A DNA stretch of 40,193 nucleotides, taken from Bdellovibrionota bacterium. Its GTDB lineage: Bacteria > Bdellovibrionota_G > JALEGL01 > DATDPG01. The notes below the pieces were generated by a model. The model was not told the DNA's origin, did no database searches, and saw only the letters and a program-made list of their open reading frames with translations. The position numbers and the translations under genes are program-made. This document shows, piece after piece, positions 1-7,937 of the stretch (position 1 is its first letter; each line of letters begins with the position of its first letter). The DNA lies in assembly GCA_035292885.1 (NCBI GenBank), contig DATDPG010000202.1, positions 1-40,193 of the forward strand. The letters are read 5' to 3'.

Positions 1-1218
1 TCGGTAGACGTTCGCCAGGTTTTCCCAGGTTTCGCGCTGGACGGGGCGGTCACCGTAAGCCGCGTGTTCCCAAAGCGAAATGCTCGAAGCCCAGACTCGG
101 TTTTGCCGAATCGTAGCCGCCGCGAGAAGAACCGCAATCAAGGGAGCCATGACTCCAAGTCCTTTCCAACGAGAAAGATGGATTAAACCGGCGCCGCAAA
201 GAATCGCAAAACCGATGGACGGGAAAAGCAGATATCGGTCGGCCAATAGGTGAATCTCCGTCGTTCGCAGCGACGGCAGAAAACCCGCGATCCACAGTGT
301 GGATGCGATCAGAACGATCGAACGGTTTTTCCATCCGTAAGTGAACGCCGCGAGCAAAGCGATAACCTCGGCAAGTCCTCTCCAGACGCGAACATCGAGC
401 CAGGAAACCGCGGGTTCATACGGGTAATACAATTGCAAATGCAGCGGAGCGATGAGATGTGACGTCCCTCCATCGAAGAGCGCCAAGACATTTCGGAGGA
501 TTCCGGAGATGCTCCTACCTAGCGGCAGCGGCGTATACCCTACGATACTCGCTACATAAATCGACAGGCCAAGTGTAGCGCCAGACGCGCCGAAGAACAA
601 CAGATATCTCCGAATCGACATGGGTCGTCCTCGAACGCGATCGATCGGCGGCAAAAGGACCGGCAAGAAAAGGATGAGATACTTGGAACCGAGTGCCAGG
701 AGAAAAATGCCGAAGGCAAGAGAGGCCCGACCTTTGGCGTAGATCCAAAGCGAAAGGAGGGCGAAGAAAAGGCTCAGGACATCCTTGTGCCCCGACAGCC
801 AGGTCACGGACTCCACATGAATCGGATGTGCGGCAAAAACCAGAGCCGCCAGGAACGCCGCGGCCGATGAAGTGCCGAGGGAGAGAAGAAATTGGAAAAA
901 AAACACGGCCGATGTCGAAAACAAAATGTTTTGAACCACGTGATAGGGCGTCGGACTCTCGCCGAAGAATCGGTATTGAAGCGAAGCCGAAAGATCCCGC
1001 ACGGGAAGAAACTCGGCGCCATGTTCGAACCGCGTCTCTTTCGATAGACCAAGAAAGAGTTTCTTGAAACCTGAGGTGGTGTGCCACGAAAGCATCTTTT
1101 CGTTGTGCACGACCCACCAGTCGTCGTAATTGACGAATTCATTTTTTAGGTTGTTCGCGTAAAGAAGGAAACAGAATAAAAAAAGAGCCAGAGAGAAAAA
1201 AGGCTCGTGCCGCTTCAC
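1..1218 (-). CDS. TMTC-like GT-C membrane glycosyltransferase, C-terminal end cut by window edge
   Basis: The reading frame is open from a GTG at 1218 to the window edge (406 codons, no stop), so the gene is partial. The GTG overlaps the stop of the upstream peptidase gene as GTGA, which points to translational coupling. An N-terminal hydrophobic helix leads to FVNYDDWWVVHNE near residue 30, then FAAHPIHVESVTWLSGHKD followed by many hydrophobic segments, then LADRYLLFPSIGF, and finally LWEHA and ETWENLANVYR, which look like the start of TPR repeats. This order (luminal acidic loop, HPxHxESV loop, DRYL motif, TPR tail) is that of TMTC/DUF1736-type transmembrane TPR glycosyltransferases of the GT-C fold, which use polyprenyl-phosphate sugars. 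Family assignment is fairly firm; donor and acceptor cannot be told. Confidence 0.75.
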   Translation of the reverse strand, partial: MKRHEPFFSLALFLFCFLLYANNLKNEFVNYDDWWVVHNEKMLSWHTTSGFKKLFLGLSKETRFEHGAEFLPVRDLSASLQYRFFGESPTPYHVVQNILFSTSAVFFFQFLLSLGTSSAAAFLAALVFAAHPIHVESVTWLSGHKDVLSLFFALLSLWIYAKGRASLAFGIFLLALGSKYLILFLPVLLPPIDRVRGRPMSIRRYLLFFGASGATLGLSIYVASIVGYTPLPLGRSISGILRNVLALFDGGTSHLIAPLHLQLYYPYEPAVSWLDVRVWRGLAEVIALLAAFTYGWKNRSIVLIASTLWIAGFLPSLRTTEIHLLADRYLLFPSIGFAILCGAGLIHLSRWKGLGVMAPLIAVLLAAATIRQNRVWASSISLWEHAAYGDRPVQRETWENLANVYR

Positions 1219-1937
1219 GGGCCTTGATAGGTCCGAATCGTCTCGCCGCTCCGTTCGCCTTTCGCCAATGCGGCCGCTTCCTCCGCGCACCGATCGAAGA
1301 CTTCACGGGCCCGGACGATCCGCTCCCTCCCCTTCTTGTATCCGAACATCATCACGCTCAACCTTGTTTCCGGCGTGCCGTGGTGCGTGGGACTGTTGAA
1401 CGCGTAATCCCCTTTGGAAAAGAGCGACCGCGCGAAGGCCGTGATTTCGTTCTCATCCACTTTTCCGAACCGGCCGATATGAAAACCGGCGACGCAGTCG
1501 GCTTGGAGTTCGGCCAGAACCCCTTTGATCAGCAAAGCATCTTTTCGGGCATATTGCATTTCGTGAGCCCATTCATGTGCGAAGATTCCCCAAAGAGCGA
1601 TGTTGCCATGTTCCTCGAATTCCGTCCGGAGCAGATTCCGGCCGACGAAAATCTTACCATCCGTCCGCGCCCAGGCGTTCGGCGGCTTGTCGTCGATGTA
1701 ACAGAGCTTTATATGGAGGTCGAACGCCCCGTTCAGATGCCTCGCTTGCGATACCGCCTTGGCGTTCAGCGCATTGTTGCCAGAGGTTTCCAAGCACTTA
1801 AAACGATCCGGCATCCCCTCCTGGATGTGAACCGCGCACGCAAACGGTTCCTCCGCCCGCGCAACGCCCAACCACAAATTCACGAGGGTGCTAAAAAGGA
1901 CGAGAGCCTGACCTGTCGGAGACATTTTTTGTTTCAT
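1215..1937 (-). CDS. Secreted neutral zinc metallopeptidase-like protein (PF04228-like)
   Basis: About 240 residues from the ATG at 1937. An upstream in-frame start at 2024 exists, but 1937 puts a classical signal peptide first (hydrophobic core, then ARA before EEPF), so I prefer it. The zinc motif HEWAH (residues 121-125) is followed about 20 residues later by AELQADCVAGFH and then by HGTPETRLSVMMFGYKKGR. That is the sequence order of the YpfJ/PF04228 putative neutral zinc metallopeptidases, where ELQADC and the HGT-R-GY-G block are family hallmarks. The protein is probably exported to the periplasm. It is transcribed with the downstream glycosyltransferase (GTGA overlap) and divergently from the oxidase operon. 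Its substrate is unknown, and activity has not been shown for most of the family. Confidence 0.7.
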   Translation of the reverse strand: MKQKMSPTGQALVLFSTLVNLWLGVARAEEPFACAVHIQEGMPDRFKCLETSGNNALNAKAVSQARHLNGAFDLHIKLCYIDDKPPNAWARTDGKIFVGRNLLRTEFEEHGNIALWGIFAHEWAHEMQYARKDALLIKGVLAELQADCVAGFHIGRFGKVDENEITAFARSLFSKGDYAFNSPTHHGTPETRLSVMMFGYKKGRERIVRAREVFDRCAEEAAALAKGERSGETIRTYQGP

Positions 1938-2043
1938 ATACCGAATCACAACCGATGGCGATAACAAGCGAAATCTTCCTTTCTCGAAGCGTTTCGGGTA
2001 GATATCCTTGAATCCTTTTTCCACGTTTTCACAAGGACATCGT

Positions 2044-2802
2044 ATGGGCGCACCGCTTTATGGGCACTGGCTGCCGGTCGATATTTCGACACATGGGCCG
2101 CTGATCGATCGGCTGTTTAACGTCATGCACGTGTTTATGGCCGTCCTGTTCGTCGGCTGGTTCGCGTTTTTCGTTTTCACGCTGGTCAAATTTCGCTCCC
2201 GGCCCGGCCACAAAGCCGTATACGCGCCCAAGCACACGAAGTTTTCGACCTACCTGGAAGTCAGCATCGCTCTCTTCGAGGCCGCGGTACTTCTCTTTCT
2301 CGCGATCCCCGCGTGGAATTACGCCAAAGCCTCCGTTCCGAAAGCCCAAAATGTTCTCCCGATTCATGTGATCGCCGAACAATTCGCCTGGAACATTCAT
2401 TACGCCGGGGACGACGGTAAATTCGGCCGGACCAAACCTGATTTGATCACCACCGAAAACCCGATCGGTCTCGACCCGTCCGATCCGGCCGCCAAGGACG
2501 ATCTCACCACGATCAATCAACTCCACTTCCCGGTGCACCGCCCGGTGGTCATCCATCTGTCGTCAAAGGACGTCATCCACAGTTTTTCGATTCCCGTCCT
2601 GCGCGTGAAACAGGATGTCGTGCCGGGAATGATGCTGCCGGTGTGGTTTGAAGCCATGCAAACCGGAAATTTCGAGATCGCCTGCGCCCAGCTTTGCGGC
2701 CTGGGTCATTACCGGATGAAAGGCTTCGTCACGGTGGAAACGGAAGAACAGTTTTCCACCTGGCTCAAAGAGCAGCGCGCCGAATCAGAGGAGGGAAATT
2801 AG
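2044..2802 (+). CDS. coxB: Cytochrome c oxidase subunit II
   Basis: 252 residues from the ATG at 2044, preceded by AAGGA. An in-frame start at 2008 lacks an equally good site. The N-terminus has two transmembrane segments (around residues 25-50 and 70-95), then a periplasmic cupredoxin domain. CuA ligands are visible: the His in KDVIHSFSIP and the cluster CAQLCGLGHYRM, which supplies two Cys, one His and one Met. The usual SE between the cysteines is AQ here; that position binds copper through a backbone carbonyl, so the site should still work. There is no fused cytochrome c domain. It takes electrons from cytochrome c and passes them to subunit I. First gene of a ctaCDEF-type operon. Confidence 0.95.
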   Translation: MGAPLYGHWLPVDISTHGPLIDRLFNVMHVFMAVLFVGWFAFFVFTLVKFRSRPGHKAVYAPKHTKFSTYLEVSIALFEAAVLLFLAIPAWNYAKASVPKAQNVLPIHVIAEQFAWNIHYAGDDGKFGRTKPDLITTENPIGLDPSDPAAKDDLTTINQLHFPVHRPVVIHLSSKDVIHSFSIPVLRVKQDVVPGMMLPVWFEAMQTGNFEIACAQLCGLGHYRMKGFVTVETEEQFSTWLKEQRAESEEGN

Positions 2803-2803
2803 A

Positions 2804-4528
2804 ATGCCCGCCCATTCGCACGGCCACGCCGATCTTCCGTTTTGGCGGAAGTACATCTTTTCCACCGACCATAAGATCATCGGCATTCAATACGGCATCA
2901 CGGCGCTCCTATTTCTCTTTTTCGGATTCAGCCTGATCATGTTGCTCCGGTATCAGCTGGCGTATCCGAACACGGCCGTCCCCGGATTCGGCTGGCTCTT
3001 CAGGAAAACCATGGGGATCATGCCGCCCGAGTTTTACAACGAACTCGGCGCGATGCACGGAACCATTATGGTGTTTTTGGGCATCGTTCCCCTGTCGGTC
3101 GGCGCCTTCGGAAACTACGTCATGCCGTTGCAGATCGGCGCGCCGGACATGGCGTTTCCTAAGCTCAACATGATGAGCTATTGGGTCTATTTCGTGGGCG
3201 GTGTCATCATGCTCGCAAGCTTTTTCGCCCCCGGCGGCGCCGCTAATTCCGGATGGACCTCCTACGCGCCCCTTTCGGTGATCGCCACGACGGGTCAGAC
3301 GATGTGGCTGATTGGAATGGTATTCTTAATCACGTCGTCCCTTCTGGGCTCGGTCAATTTCATTACAACGATCACACTGATGCGGGCCAAAGGGCTCGGT
3401 TTTTTCCGTCTCCCGATCTTCGTGTGGGGACAGTTCGTCACCGCCTTCTTGCTTCTTTTGGCCTTTCCTCCCCTCGAGGGCGCCGGGATTCTGCAACTGA
3501 TGGACCGCGTGGCGGGGACAAGTTTCTTTATGCCCTCCGGTCTGGTGGTCGCGGGCGAGCCGCTCCCGATCAGCGGCGGCGGGAACGCGATTTTGTGGCA
3601 GCATCTCTTTTGGTTCCTGGCCCATCCCGAGGTCTATGTATTGATTCTTCCGGCGATGGGGATCGTGGCCGAAGTGATCGCCTGCAACACGAGAAAACCG
3701 CTCTACGGTTACAACTCGATGATCTACTCGATGCTCTTTCTGGGATTCATGTCGTTCATCGTTTGGGCGCACCACATGTTCCTGACAGGGATGGGAACGG
3801 TCATGAGTAACTTCTTCATGACGACCACGATGATCATTTCGATCCCATCGGTCATTATTCTCACCGTTCTCATCATCACACTGTGGGGAGGATCCATCCG
3901 CTTTAACACGCCGATGCTCTTCGCCACGGCGTTTCTGCCGATGTTCGGTATCGGGGGGCTCACCGGTCTCCCGCTCGGCCTCAACGCCACCGACATTCAT
4001 CTTCACGATACGTATTACGTCATCGGCCATTTTCATTATGTCGTGGCGCCCGGGACAATATTCGCGCTGTTCGCCGGCGTGTATCACTGGCTTCCGAAAA
4101 TAACGGGCAAGAAGCTGAGCGAAACGCTCGGGAAAATTCATTTCTACCCCTCGCTTCTGTTCATGAACGGCGTCTTCATGCCCATGTTCATTTACGGAAT
4201 CGCCGGCGTATCTCGCCGGCTTTACGATCCGACCCAATATGCCCACGCAATGCCGGTTCAGTGGTTGAACGTCGTCATGTCCTGGTCGGCTTGGTGCCTG
4301 GCCCTCGCGCAGATTCCGTTCGTCATCAACCTGGTAAGGACGCTCGCATCGAAGCAAAAGGCGCAAGATAATCCATGGCAAGCCACAACGCTCGAATGGG
4401 CCGCGCCGACACCGCCTCCGCACGGCAATTTCGCCAAAACTCCGGTCGTCCATCGGGGTCCGTATGAATACAGCGTGCCGGGCCAGTCCGGCGACTTCAC
4501 GCCTCAGCACGTTTCGGAGAGGGCGTAA
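2804..4528 (+). CDS. ctaD: Cytochrome c oxidase subunit I
   Basis: 574 residues, ATG one base after the coxB stop with GAGGAGGGA as ribosome site. Twelve-helix haem-copper oxidase core. Haem a ligand in [10 protein letters not shown]; CuB His and cross-linked Tyr in [13 protein letters not shown]; the two further CuB His in [10 protein letters not shown]; haem a3 and a ligands in HFHYVVAPG. The Glu of HPEVY and the Asp of IGAPDMAFP, which define the D proton channel of A1-type oxidases, are both present. It reduces O2 to water at the haem a3-CuB centre and pumps protons across the inner membrane. Length and motifs are complete. Confidence 0.97.
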   Translation: MPAHSHGHADLPFWRKYIFSTDHKIIGIQYGITALLFLFFGFSLIMLLRYQLAYPNTAVPGFGWLFRKTMGIMPPEFYNELGAMHGTIMVFLGIVPLSVGAFGNYVMPLQIGAPDMAFPKLNMMSYWVYFVGGVIMLASFFAPGGAANSGWTSYAPLSVIATTGQTMWLIGMVFLITSSLLGSVNFITTITLMRAKGLGFFRLPIFVWGQFVTAFLLLLAFPPLEGAGILQLMDRVAGTSFFMPSGLVVAGEPLPISGGGNAILWQHLFWFLAHPEVYVLILPAMGIVAEVIACNTRKPLYGYNSMIYSMLFLGFMSFIVWAHHMFLTGMGTVMSNFFMTTTMIISIPSVIILTVLIITLWGGSIRFNTPMLFATAFLPMFGIGGLTGLPLGLNATDIHLHDTYYVIGHFHYVVAPGTIFALFAGVYHWLPKITGKKLSETLGKIHFYPSLLFMNGVFMPMFIYGIAGVSRRLYDPTQYAHAMPVQWLNVVMSWSAWCLALAQIPFVINLVRTLASKQKAQDNPWQATTLEWAAPTPPPHGNFAKTPVVHRGPYEYSVPGQSGDFTPQHVSERA

Positions 4529-4530
4529 CC

Positions 4531-5124
4531 ATGGCGGAGAAAGCACTTTCGATCGATTCCATCAGCACGTCGGAGATTTCGTACGCGAAGCTGGGGACCT
4601 GGCTGTTTTTAGCGTCCGAAGTCATGCTCTTCGGATCTTTGTTCTCCTCGCTCATTCTTCTCCGAGCCGGATCCGCCACGTGGCCGCATGGATGGCAGCT
4701 CTTAAACGTCCCGCTCGCGACGCTCAATACGGCGTTCTTGATCTCTTCATCCGTTACGATGGTATTGGCCTTCGCCCACATTAAAATGGGGCATATGGCG
4801 AAGTTTAAGACGTTCCTATGGCTCACGATCTTTCTTGGTTGCGCGTTCTTGGTCGTAAAATATTTCGAATACGGCCATAAATTTCACGACGGTCACTTTC
4901 CCAAGACCGATCTTTTCTACGCCACCTACTTCACCATGACCGGCCTGCACGTTCTGCACGTGATCGGAGGATTGATCGTTAACCTTTATTTCGTCGGTCC
5001 GGGTTCGAAACTTCACTCGAAAGAGCCGGAGCGCTTTGCCGGCCGGATTGAGTGCGCAGGACTCTATTGGCACTTCGTCGACCTGGTCTGGATTTTTCTT
5101 TTCCCCACGTTGTACCTATTGTAG
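4531..5124 (+). CDS. ctaE: Cytochrome c oxidase subunit III
   Basis: 197 residues, starting two bases after the ctaD stop. Five hydrophobic segments, beginning with a helix that carries [15 protein letters not shown] (the conserved membrane Glu of subunit III) and ending in [23 protein letters not shown], the usual C-terminal helix with WHFVDxVW. The length fits the shorter five-helix bacterial CtaE. Subunit III stabilises the catalytic core and supports proton uptake. It lies between ctaD and the subunit IV gene in one tightly packed operon. Confidence 0.95.
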   Translation: MAEKALSIDSISTSEISYAKLGTWLFLASEVMLFGSLFSSLILLRAGSATWPHGWQLLNVPLATLNTAFLISSSVTMVLAFAHIKMGHMAKFKTFLWLTIFLGCAFLVVKYFEYGHKFHDGHFPKTDLFYATYFTMTGLHVLHVIGGLIVNLYFVGPGSKLHSKEPERFAGRIECAGLYWHFVDLVWIFLFPTLYLL

Positions 5125-5133
5125 GAGAAACGA

Positions 5134-5430
5134 ATGGCAGCAAAGACCCACTCTTCTCACCTCGGTCGATACATTGCCGTATTTATTGCACTCCTGGTTC
5201 TGACAGCCTTAACAGTAAAAGTTTCGTACTATCATTTGGCTTGGATGGGAGCTTTGAGCCTTGCTCTCCTGATTGCTGCGACTAAAGGGACGTTGGTGGC
5301 CGCGTACTTCATGCACCTGGTCGGTGAACACAAGACGATTTTCTGGGTTCTGGCCTTGACGATTTTCTTGCTGGTTTTCATACTTCTCGTACCCACACTG
5401 GTCATGTGGGGGGATTACCGGGTTCATTAA
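5134..5430 (+). CDS. ctaF: Cytochrome c oxidase subunit IV (caa3-type, CtaF-like)
   Basis: 98 residues with three predicted membrane helices, around residues 12-32, 38-60 and 68-92. The segment KGTLVAAYFMHL is typical of the prokaryotic COX4 family (PF03626), in which a Lys and a Met-His occur at the membrane edge. It starts 9 bases after ctaE with GGAGAAACG as ribosome site. It is a small accessory subunit of the oxidase. Family and context are clear; a role beyond stabilisation is not known. Confidence 0.88.
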   Translation: MAAKTHSSHLGRYIAVFIALLVLTALTVKVSYYHLAWMGALSLALLIAATKGTLVAAYFMHLVGEHKTIFWVLALTIFLLVFILLVPTLVMWGDYRVH

Positions 5431-5630
5431 TGTCCCTTCGAAGCTTCCATATATTTTTCATCTCGATTTGCGGATTGCTTTGTCTTTTCATCGTCGGCTG
5501 GACCGCATTCCAGTCGGAAGCCACCGGATCCGTGACTTACGCCCCGTTCGGATTCGTCGGGGCGGCCGGCCTGGTCGGCCTGGTCTTCTACCTGCGCTGG
5601 TTTCTGCGGCACCATGGAAGGCATGTCTAA
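5430..5630 (+). CDS. Small membrane protein of the oxidase operon
   Basis: 66 residues. The ATG overlaps the ctaF stop (TAATG), so translation is coupled; a longer in-frame start at 5406 would overlap ctaF and is less likely. Two hydrophobic helices (about residues 6-26 and 38-58) are joined by a short polar loop, and the C-terminus is basic (RWFLRHHGRHV). I do not recognise a family. Its position between ctaF and a CxxC microprotein suggests an accessory or assembly role in the oxidase, which is inference from context only. Confidence 0.65.
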   Translation: MSLRSFHIFFISICGLLCLFIVGWTAFQSEATGSVTYAPFGFVGAAGLVGLVFYLRWFLRHHGRHV

Positions 5631-5813
5631 GTGAAATCGATTCTACTTGCCTGCGCGGTCTGTTTCGGCGCCGCGGACCAGCAAACGGTCACGGCCATTC
5701 ATCGGGCTATTTTCTTTATGGTCGGTTGTACGGCCGTGGTCCTGGCCGGCGTGACGTTTATGATGGTCCGGGCGATTCGGGGGAGCGGCCCGAAATCCAT
5801 CTCCAACGACTGA
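5631..5813 (+). CDS. 60-residue CxxC membrane microprotein ending the oxidase operon
   Basis: GTG start directly after the preceding stop (TAAGTG). The N-terminus MKSILLACAVCFGAAD carries a CxxC motif followed by FGA, then one strong transmembrane helix at about residues 27-48 and a short basic tail. LLAC could be read as a lipobox, but a CxxC redox or metal site is equally compatible. The last 56 bases overlap the convergent DCC-family gene on the other strand. I know of short CxxC-FG membrane proteins near oxidase genes in other phyla, but cannot name a characterised family. A part in copper or haem insertion is possible and unproven. Confidence 0.6.
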   Translation: MKSILLACAVCFGAADQQTVTAIHRAIFFMVGCTAVVLAGVTFMMVRAIRGSGPKSISND

Positions 5814-6147
5814 TCTTATAACGATTCAACGAAATATTTTCGTACACTACGTCCCAGAATTTCCGCACTCCTGGAATGTAGTAGACCCACATCACAGGCA
5901 GAAAGAAGCGATTGAGCGAAACGATACGAGCCACTGCTTCGGCGCCTGAGTATTTCCGTCCGTCTTCATCGATGAATTGGAGCGCATTCTGACATTCGTC
6001 GAGGGTCATCAAATTATGCTTCTCAAAAAATCCCTGTTCTCGAAACGAAGTCGCCTCAAAATATCGTCCGGCGAGCCGCTGAAGGTTCCGAAGTTGTTGC
6101 CGGCAAAACTTGCATTCGCCGTCGTAAACCACGAGCGGCTTCGGCAT
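5758..6147 (-). CDS. DCC-family (DUF393) thiol-disulfide oxidoreductase-like protein
   Basis: 129 residues. The N-terminal YDGECKFC is the defining motif of the DCC family (PF04134), named for Asp-Cys-Cys in the form DGxCxxC. It is followed by a short thioredoxin-like stretch, then RKYSGAEAVARIV and a C-terminal hydrophobic VYYIPGVRKFWDVVYENISLNRYK. The ATG overlaps the stop of the upstream barrel gene by one base (TGATG), so the two are probably co-translated. Its 3' end overlaps the convergent CxxC microprotein gene. Family membership is clear; the biochemical role of the family is unsettled. Confidence 0.85.
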   Translation of the reverse strand: MPKPLVVYDGECKFCRQQLRNLQRLAGRYFEATSFREQGFFEKHNLMTLDECQNALQFIDEDGRKYSGAEAVARIVSLNRFFLPVMWVYYIPGVRKFWDVVYENISLNRYKISRWRWISGRSPESPGPS

Positions 6148-7382
6148 CAGAATTCGACCAAGCCGAGGGCGAAATAGAGTCGGAAGTCCTTGTCCTCGAT
6201 CCCATAGCCGAAATCGAGGCCGAAGACCGGCGCTAAAATGTCCGCTAAGGAGACCCTTAGCCCTCCTCCCACGCCGTTGCGAAGCGCCTTCCGGCTGATC
6301 CCTAAGTCGTCCGTGTACAGTAGCCCGAGATCGTGGAATGCGAGACCAAAAAACGAGAGCTTCCGGAAGCGATATATGGAGAAAAGTAGATCTTGTTTCG
6401 TGCTGATCAATGTGTCGCCTCGAAATTGACGGTCTTCGTATCCGCGCAGCGAAGCGCCCCCCAGCGTCAGATCTCGATGGAATGGGAGCTCACGCCCGAT
6501 CGCACCCTCCAACGTGACCACATAATTGAAATATTTGAGGACCTGGTAGGCGAGGATCCCCTTGACGTCTTCGATTTGGTACGTGAAATCGGTTCCGAAC
6601 CGTTCGTCCGCGAATTCAAAAGTCGCGGAGACCAGGCTCCCTTTCAAGAAGGCCTCCCGCCGCCTTAAAGAATCGTAGGCAAACTGAAATTCAAGAGACA
6701 CATCGCTGCCGTTCGATCCCGACGCCGGGACGAGCGCCGACTGGCCATAGTCGACGTACCGATAGAGGAACTTGAACGACGTCCGGATTTCGTTCGTCCA
6801 CTGGTACCCCGGGATCACTGCGATCGCGGCGTCTTTCATGTTGATCTGGTCGATCGGCACTCCGCCGGTGTCATAGAGCGGAACGTCGTCGGTGCGAGCC
6901 AGAATCCAGGTCCGCATGGCGGCGTGCGTCTCGAAAATATTCTTCGCGTCGAATGCGGAAAAAAACCGGCTCATTTCATTTCCGCCCTGTGCCAGAAAAA
7001 TCGTCCGGCCGTTCGGCACGAAAAGATTGCTTTCGCCGAACACGGCGCCGCCGCTGTACCGGCTGCTCCAAGCCTGGAACATCGGGAATGCGAACCAAAG
7101 CTGTTTCTCGACGACTTGAATACGCAAATCCGCGGTTCCGTCGGGGTTCGCCACCTGGCTCACGGCAACCTTTTTAAAAAGTCCGCAATTGTTCAATCGA
7201 TCGTCGACCTCCTGGATCAACCGAGGGTTGACGTAGGTTTGGGGAGGCACGCCCACGATATCGAGGATCGTTTCTCTTTCCGTCTTCTCGTTCCCGAACA
7301 CGACGATCGACCGGAGCGGCCCGTTGGCCATCGCCACGGTCGGAGCGGACATCAACACGAGAGCTAGAACGATCGTTCGCAC
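6147..7382 (-). CDS. Omp85/BamA-like outer-membrane protein with POTRA domain
   Basis: About 411 residues from a GTG at 7382, chosen because it gives a signal peptide at once (RTIVLALVLMSAPTVAMA). The frame stays open upstream to an ATG at 7514, but that stretch is a dispersed repeat and its translation is Arg-rich nonsense. After the signal comes one POTRA-like domain (SIVVFGNEKTERETIL to RIQVVEK, about residues 24-100), then a beta-barrel of alternating strands ending in a terminal Phe. The block LPFHRDLTLGGASLRGYEDRQFRGD resembles the conserved strand/loop region of the surface antigen D15 family. With a single POTRA it is shorter than BamA or TamA. The cargo is unknown. Confidence 0.75.
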   Translation of the reverse strand: MRTIVLALVLMSAPTVAMANGPLRSIVVFGNEKTERETILDIVGVPPQTYVNPRLIQEVDDRLNNCGLFKKVAVSQVANPDGTADLRIQVVEKQLWFAFPMFQAWSSRYSGGAVFGESNLFVPNGRTIFLAQGGNEMSRFFSAFDAKNIFETHAAMRTWILARTDDVPLYDTGGVPIDQINMKDAAIAVIPGYQWTNEIRTSFKFLYRYVDYGQSALVPASGSNGSDVSLEFQFAYDSLRRREAFLKGSLVSATFEFADERFGTDFTYQIEDVKGILAYQVLKYFNYVVTLEGAIGRELPFHRDLTLGGASLRGYEDRQFRGDTLISTKQDLLFSIYRFRKLSFFGLAFHDLGLLYTDDLGISRKALRNGVGGGLRVSLADILAPVFGLDFGYGIEDKDFRLYFALGLVEF

Positions 7383-7388
7383 TTTAAT

Positions 7389-7554
7389 AGTGTCCCGAGT
7401 CCGACATATCTTGATAGTCGGCCGCCGCTGCATCCCGGCTGGCTGCGTTGCTCCTCCTCGACGTACAGCTTTGCAAGTACGCCTTCGTCGTCGCGCCTTG
7501 CCATCCGCGCGCATCGGCGTCCTTTGTTATCAAGCTATCTCGGACTCGGAACAC
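7389..7554. repeat. Dispersed inverted-repeat element, copy 1
   Basis: The outer arms at about 7389-7415 and 7528-7554 are inverted copies matching at about 24 of 27 positions. Inside are two short conserved blocks: GGCTGGCTGCGTTGCTC with CTCCTCGA, and TCGTCGTCGCGCCTTGCCA. Between them is a hairpin CGTAC...GTACG. The same two blocks recur in opposite orientation at 15225-15362, so this belongs to a repeat family and is not a gene. It separates cbiX from the barrel gene and forms the 5' leader of the latter. It carries no coding capacity and is probably a MITE-like or REP-like sequence. Confidence 0.7.
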
Positions 7555-7937
7555 TAGCTACGAATAATCTGTCCCAACTTCTTTTTGAGGATCGATACGA
7601 GGTCCGGATCAAATCCAAGAGGTTCGCCCACTTTGAAAACCATATTCGGGTATTTTTCCTTCTCGGCCGCCAAGTCCTTCTGAATGTCGCGGGTGACATG
7701 CCCGCTGTTGAAGAGAAAAAACGGAACGATATAGACGGTCCGGACGCCCTCGTGGGCGAGTTTTCCGACGACCGTGGAAACACTCGGCTCGATGAACTCG
7801 CGAAGGCAGGGTTCCACGCGCAGGCCGCTCGCTTTGGAGAGCTCCTCCGCATATTGGTGCACCGGACGGGAGGCGTCGGGCTCGCGTGTACCGTGGGCCA
7901 ACAGAATCACCGCGGAATTGGATGGAGCGGAACTCAT
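7554..7937 (-). CDS. cbiX: Short CbiX-type class II chelatase (sirohydrochlorin cobalto/ferrochelatase-like)
   Basis: 127 residues, a single-domain length like the short CbiX proteins, about half a class I chelatase. The N-terminal ILLAHGTREPDA carries the metal-binding His of the LLAHGS motif. VYIVPFFLFNSGHVTRDI has the second His in the family's PxFLxxGxHxxxDI pattern. C-terminal residues 100-127 complete the fold. It starts with an ATGA overlap on the hemQ stop, so the two genes are co-translated. Known family substrates are sirohydrochlorin with cobalt or iron. Beside hemQ, a role in putting iron into a haem precursor is also conceivable. Confidence 0.85.
   Translation of the reverse strand: MSSAPSNSAVILLAHGTREPDASRPVHQYAEELSKASGLRVEPCLREFIEPSVSTVVGKLAHEGVRTVYIVPFFLFNSGHVTRDIQKDLAAEKEKYPNMVFKVGEPLGFDPDLVSILKKKLGQIIRS

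Noticed and set aside
3326-4546. 406-codon open frame antisense to ctaD
   Set aside because: Shadow of the subunit I gene; charged low-information translation.
7383-7514. N-terminal extension of the Omp85-like gene through the repeat
   Set aside because: Arg-rich translation of a dispersed repeat; the signal peptide begins only at the GTG at 7382.
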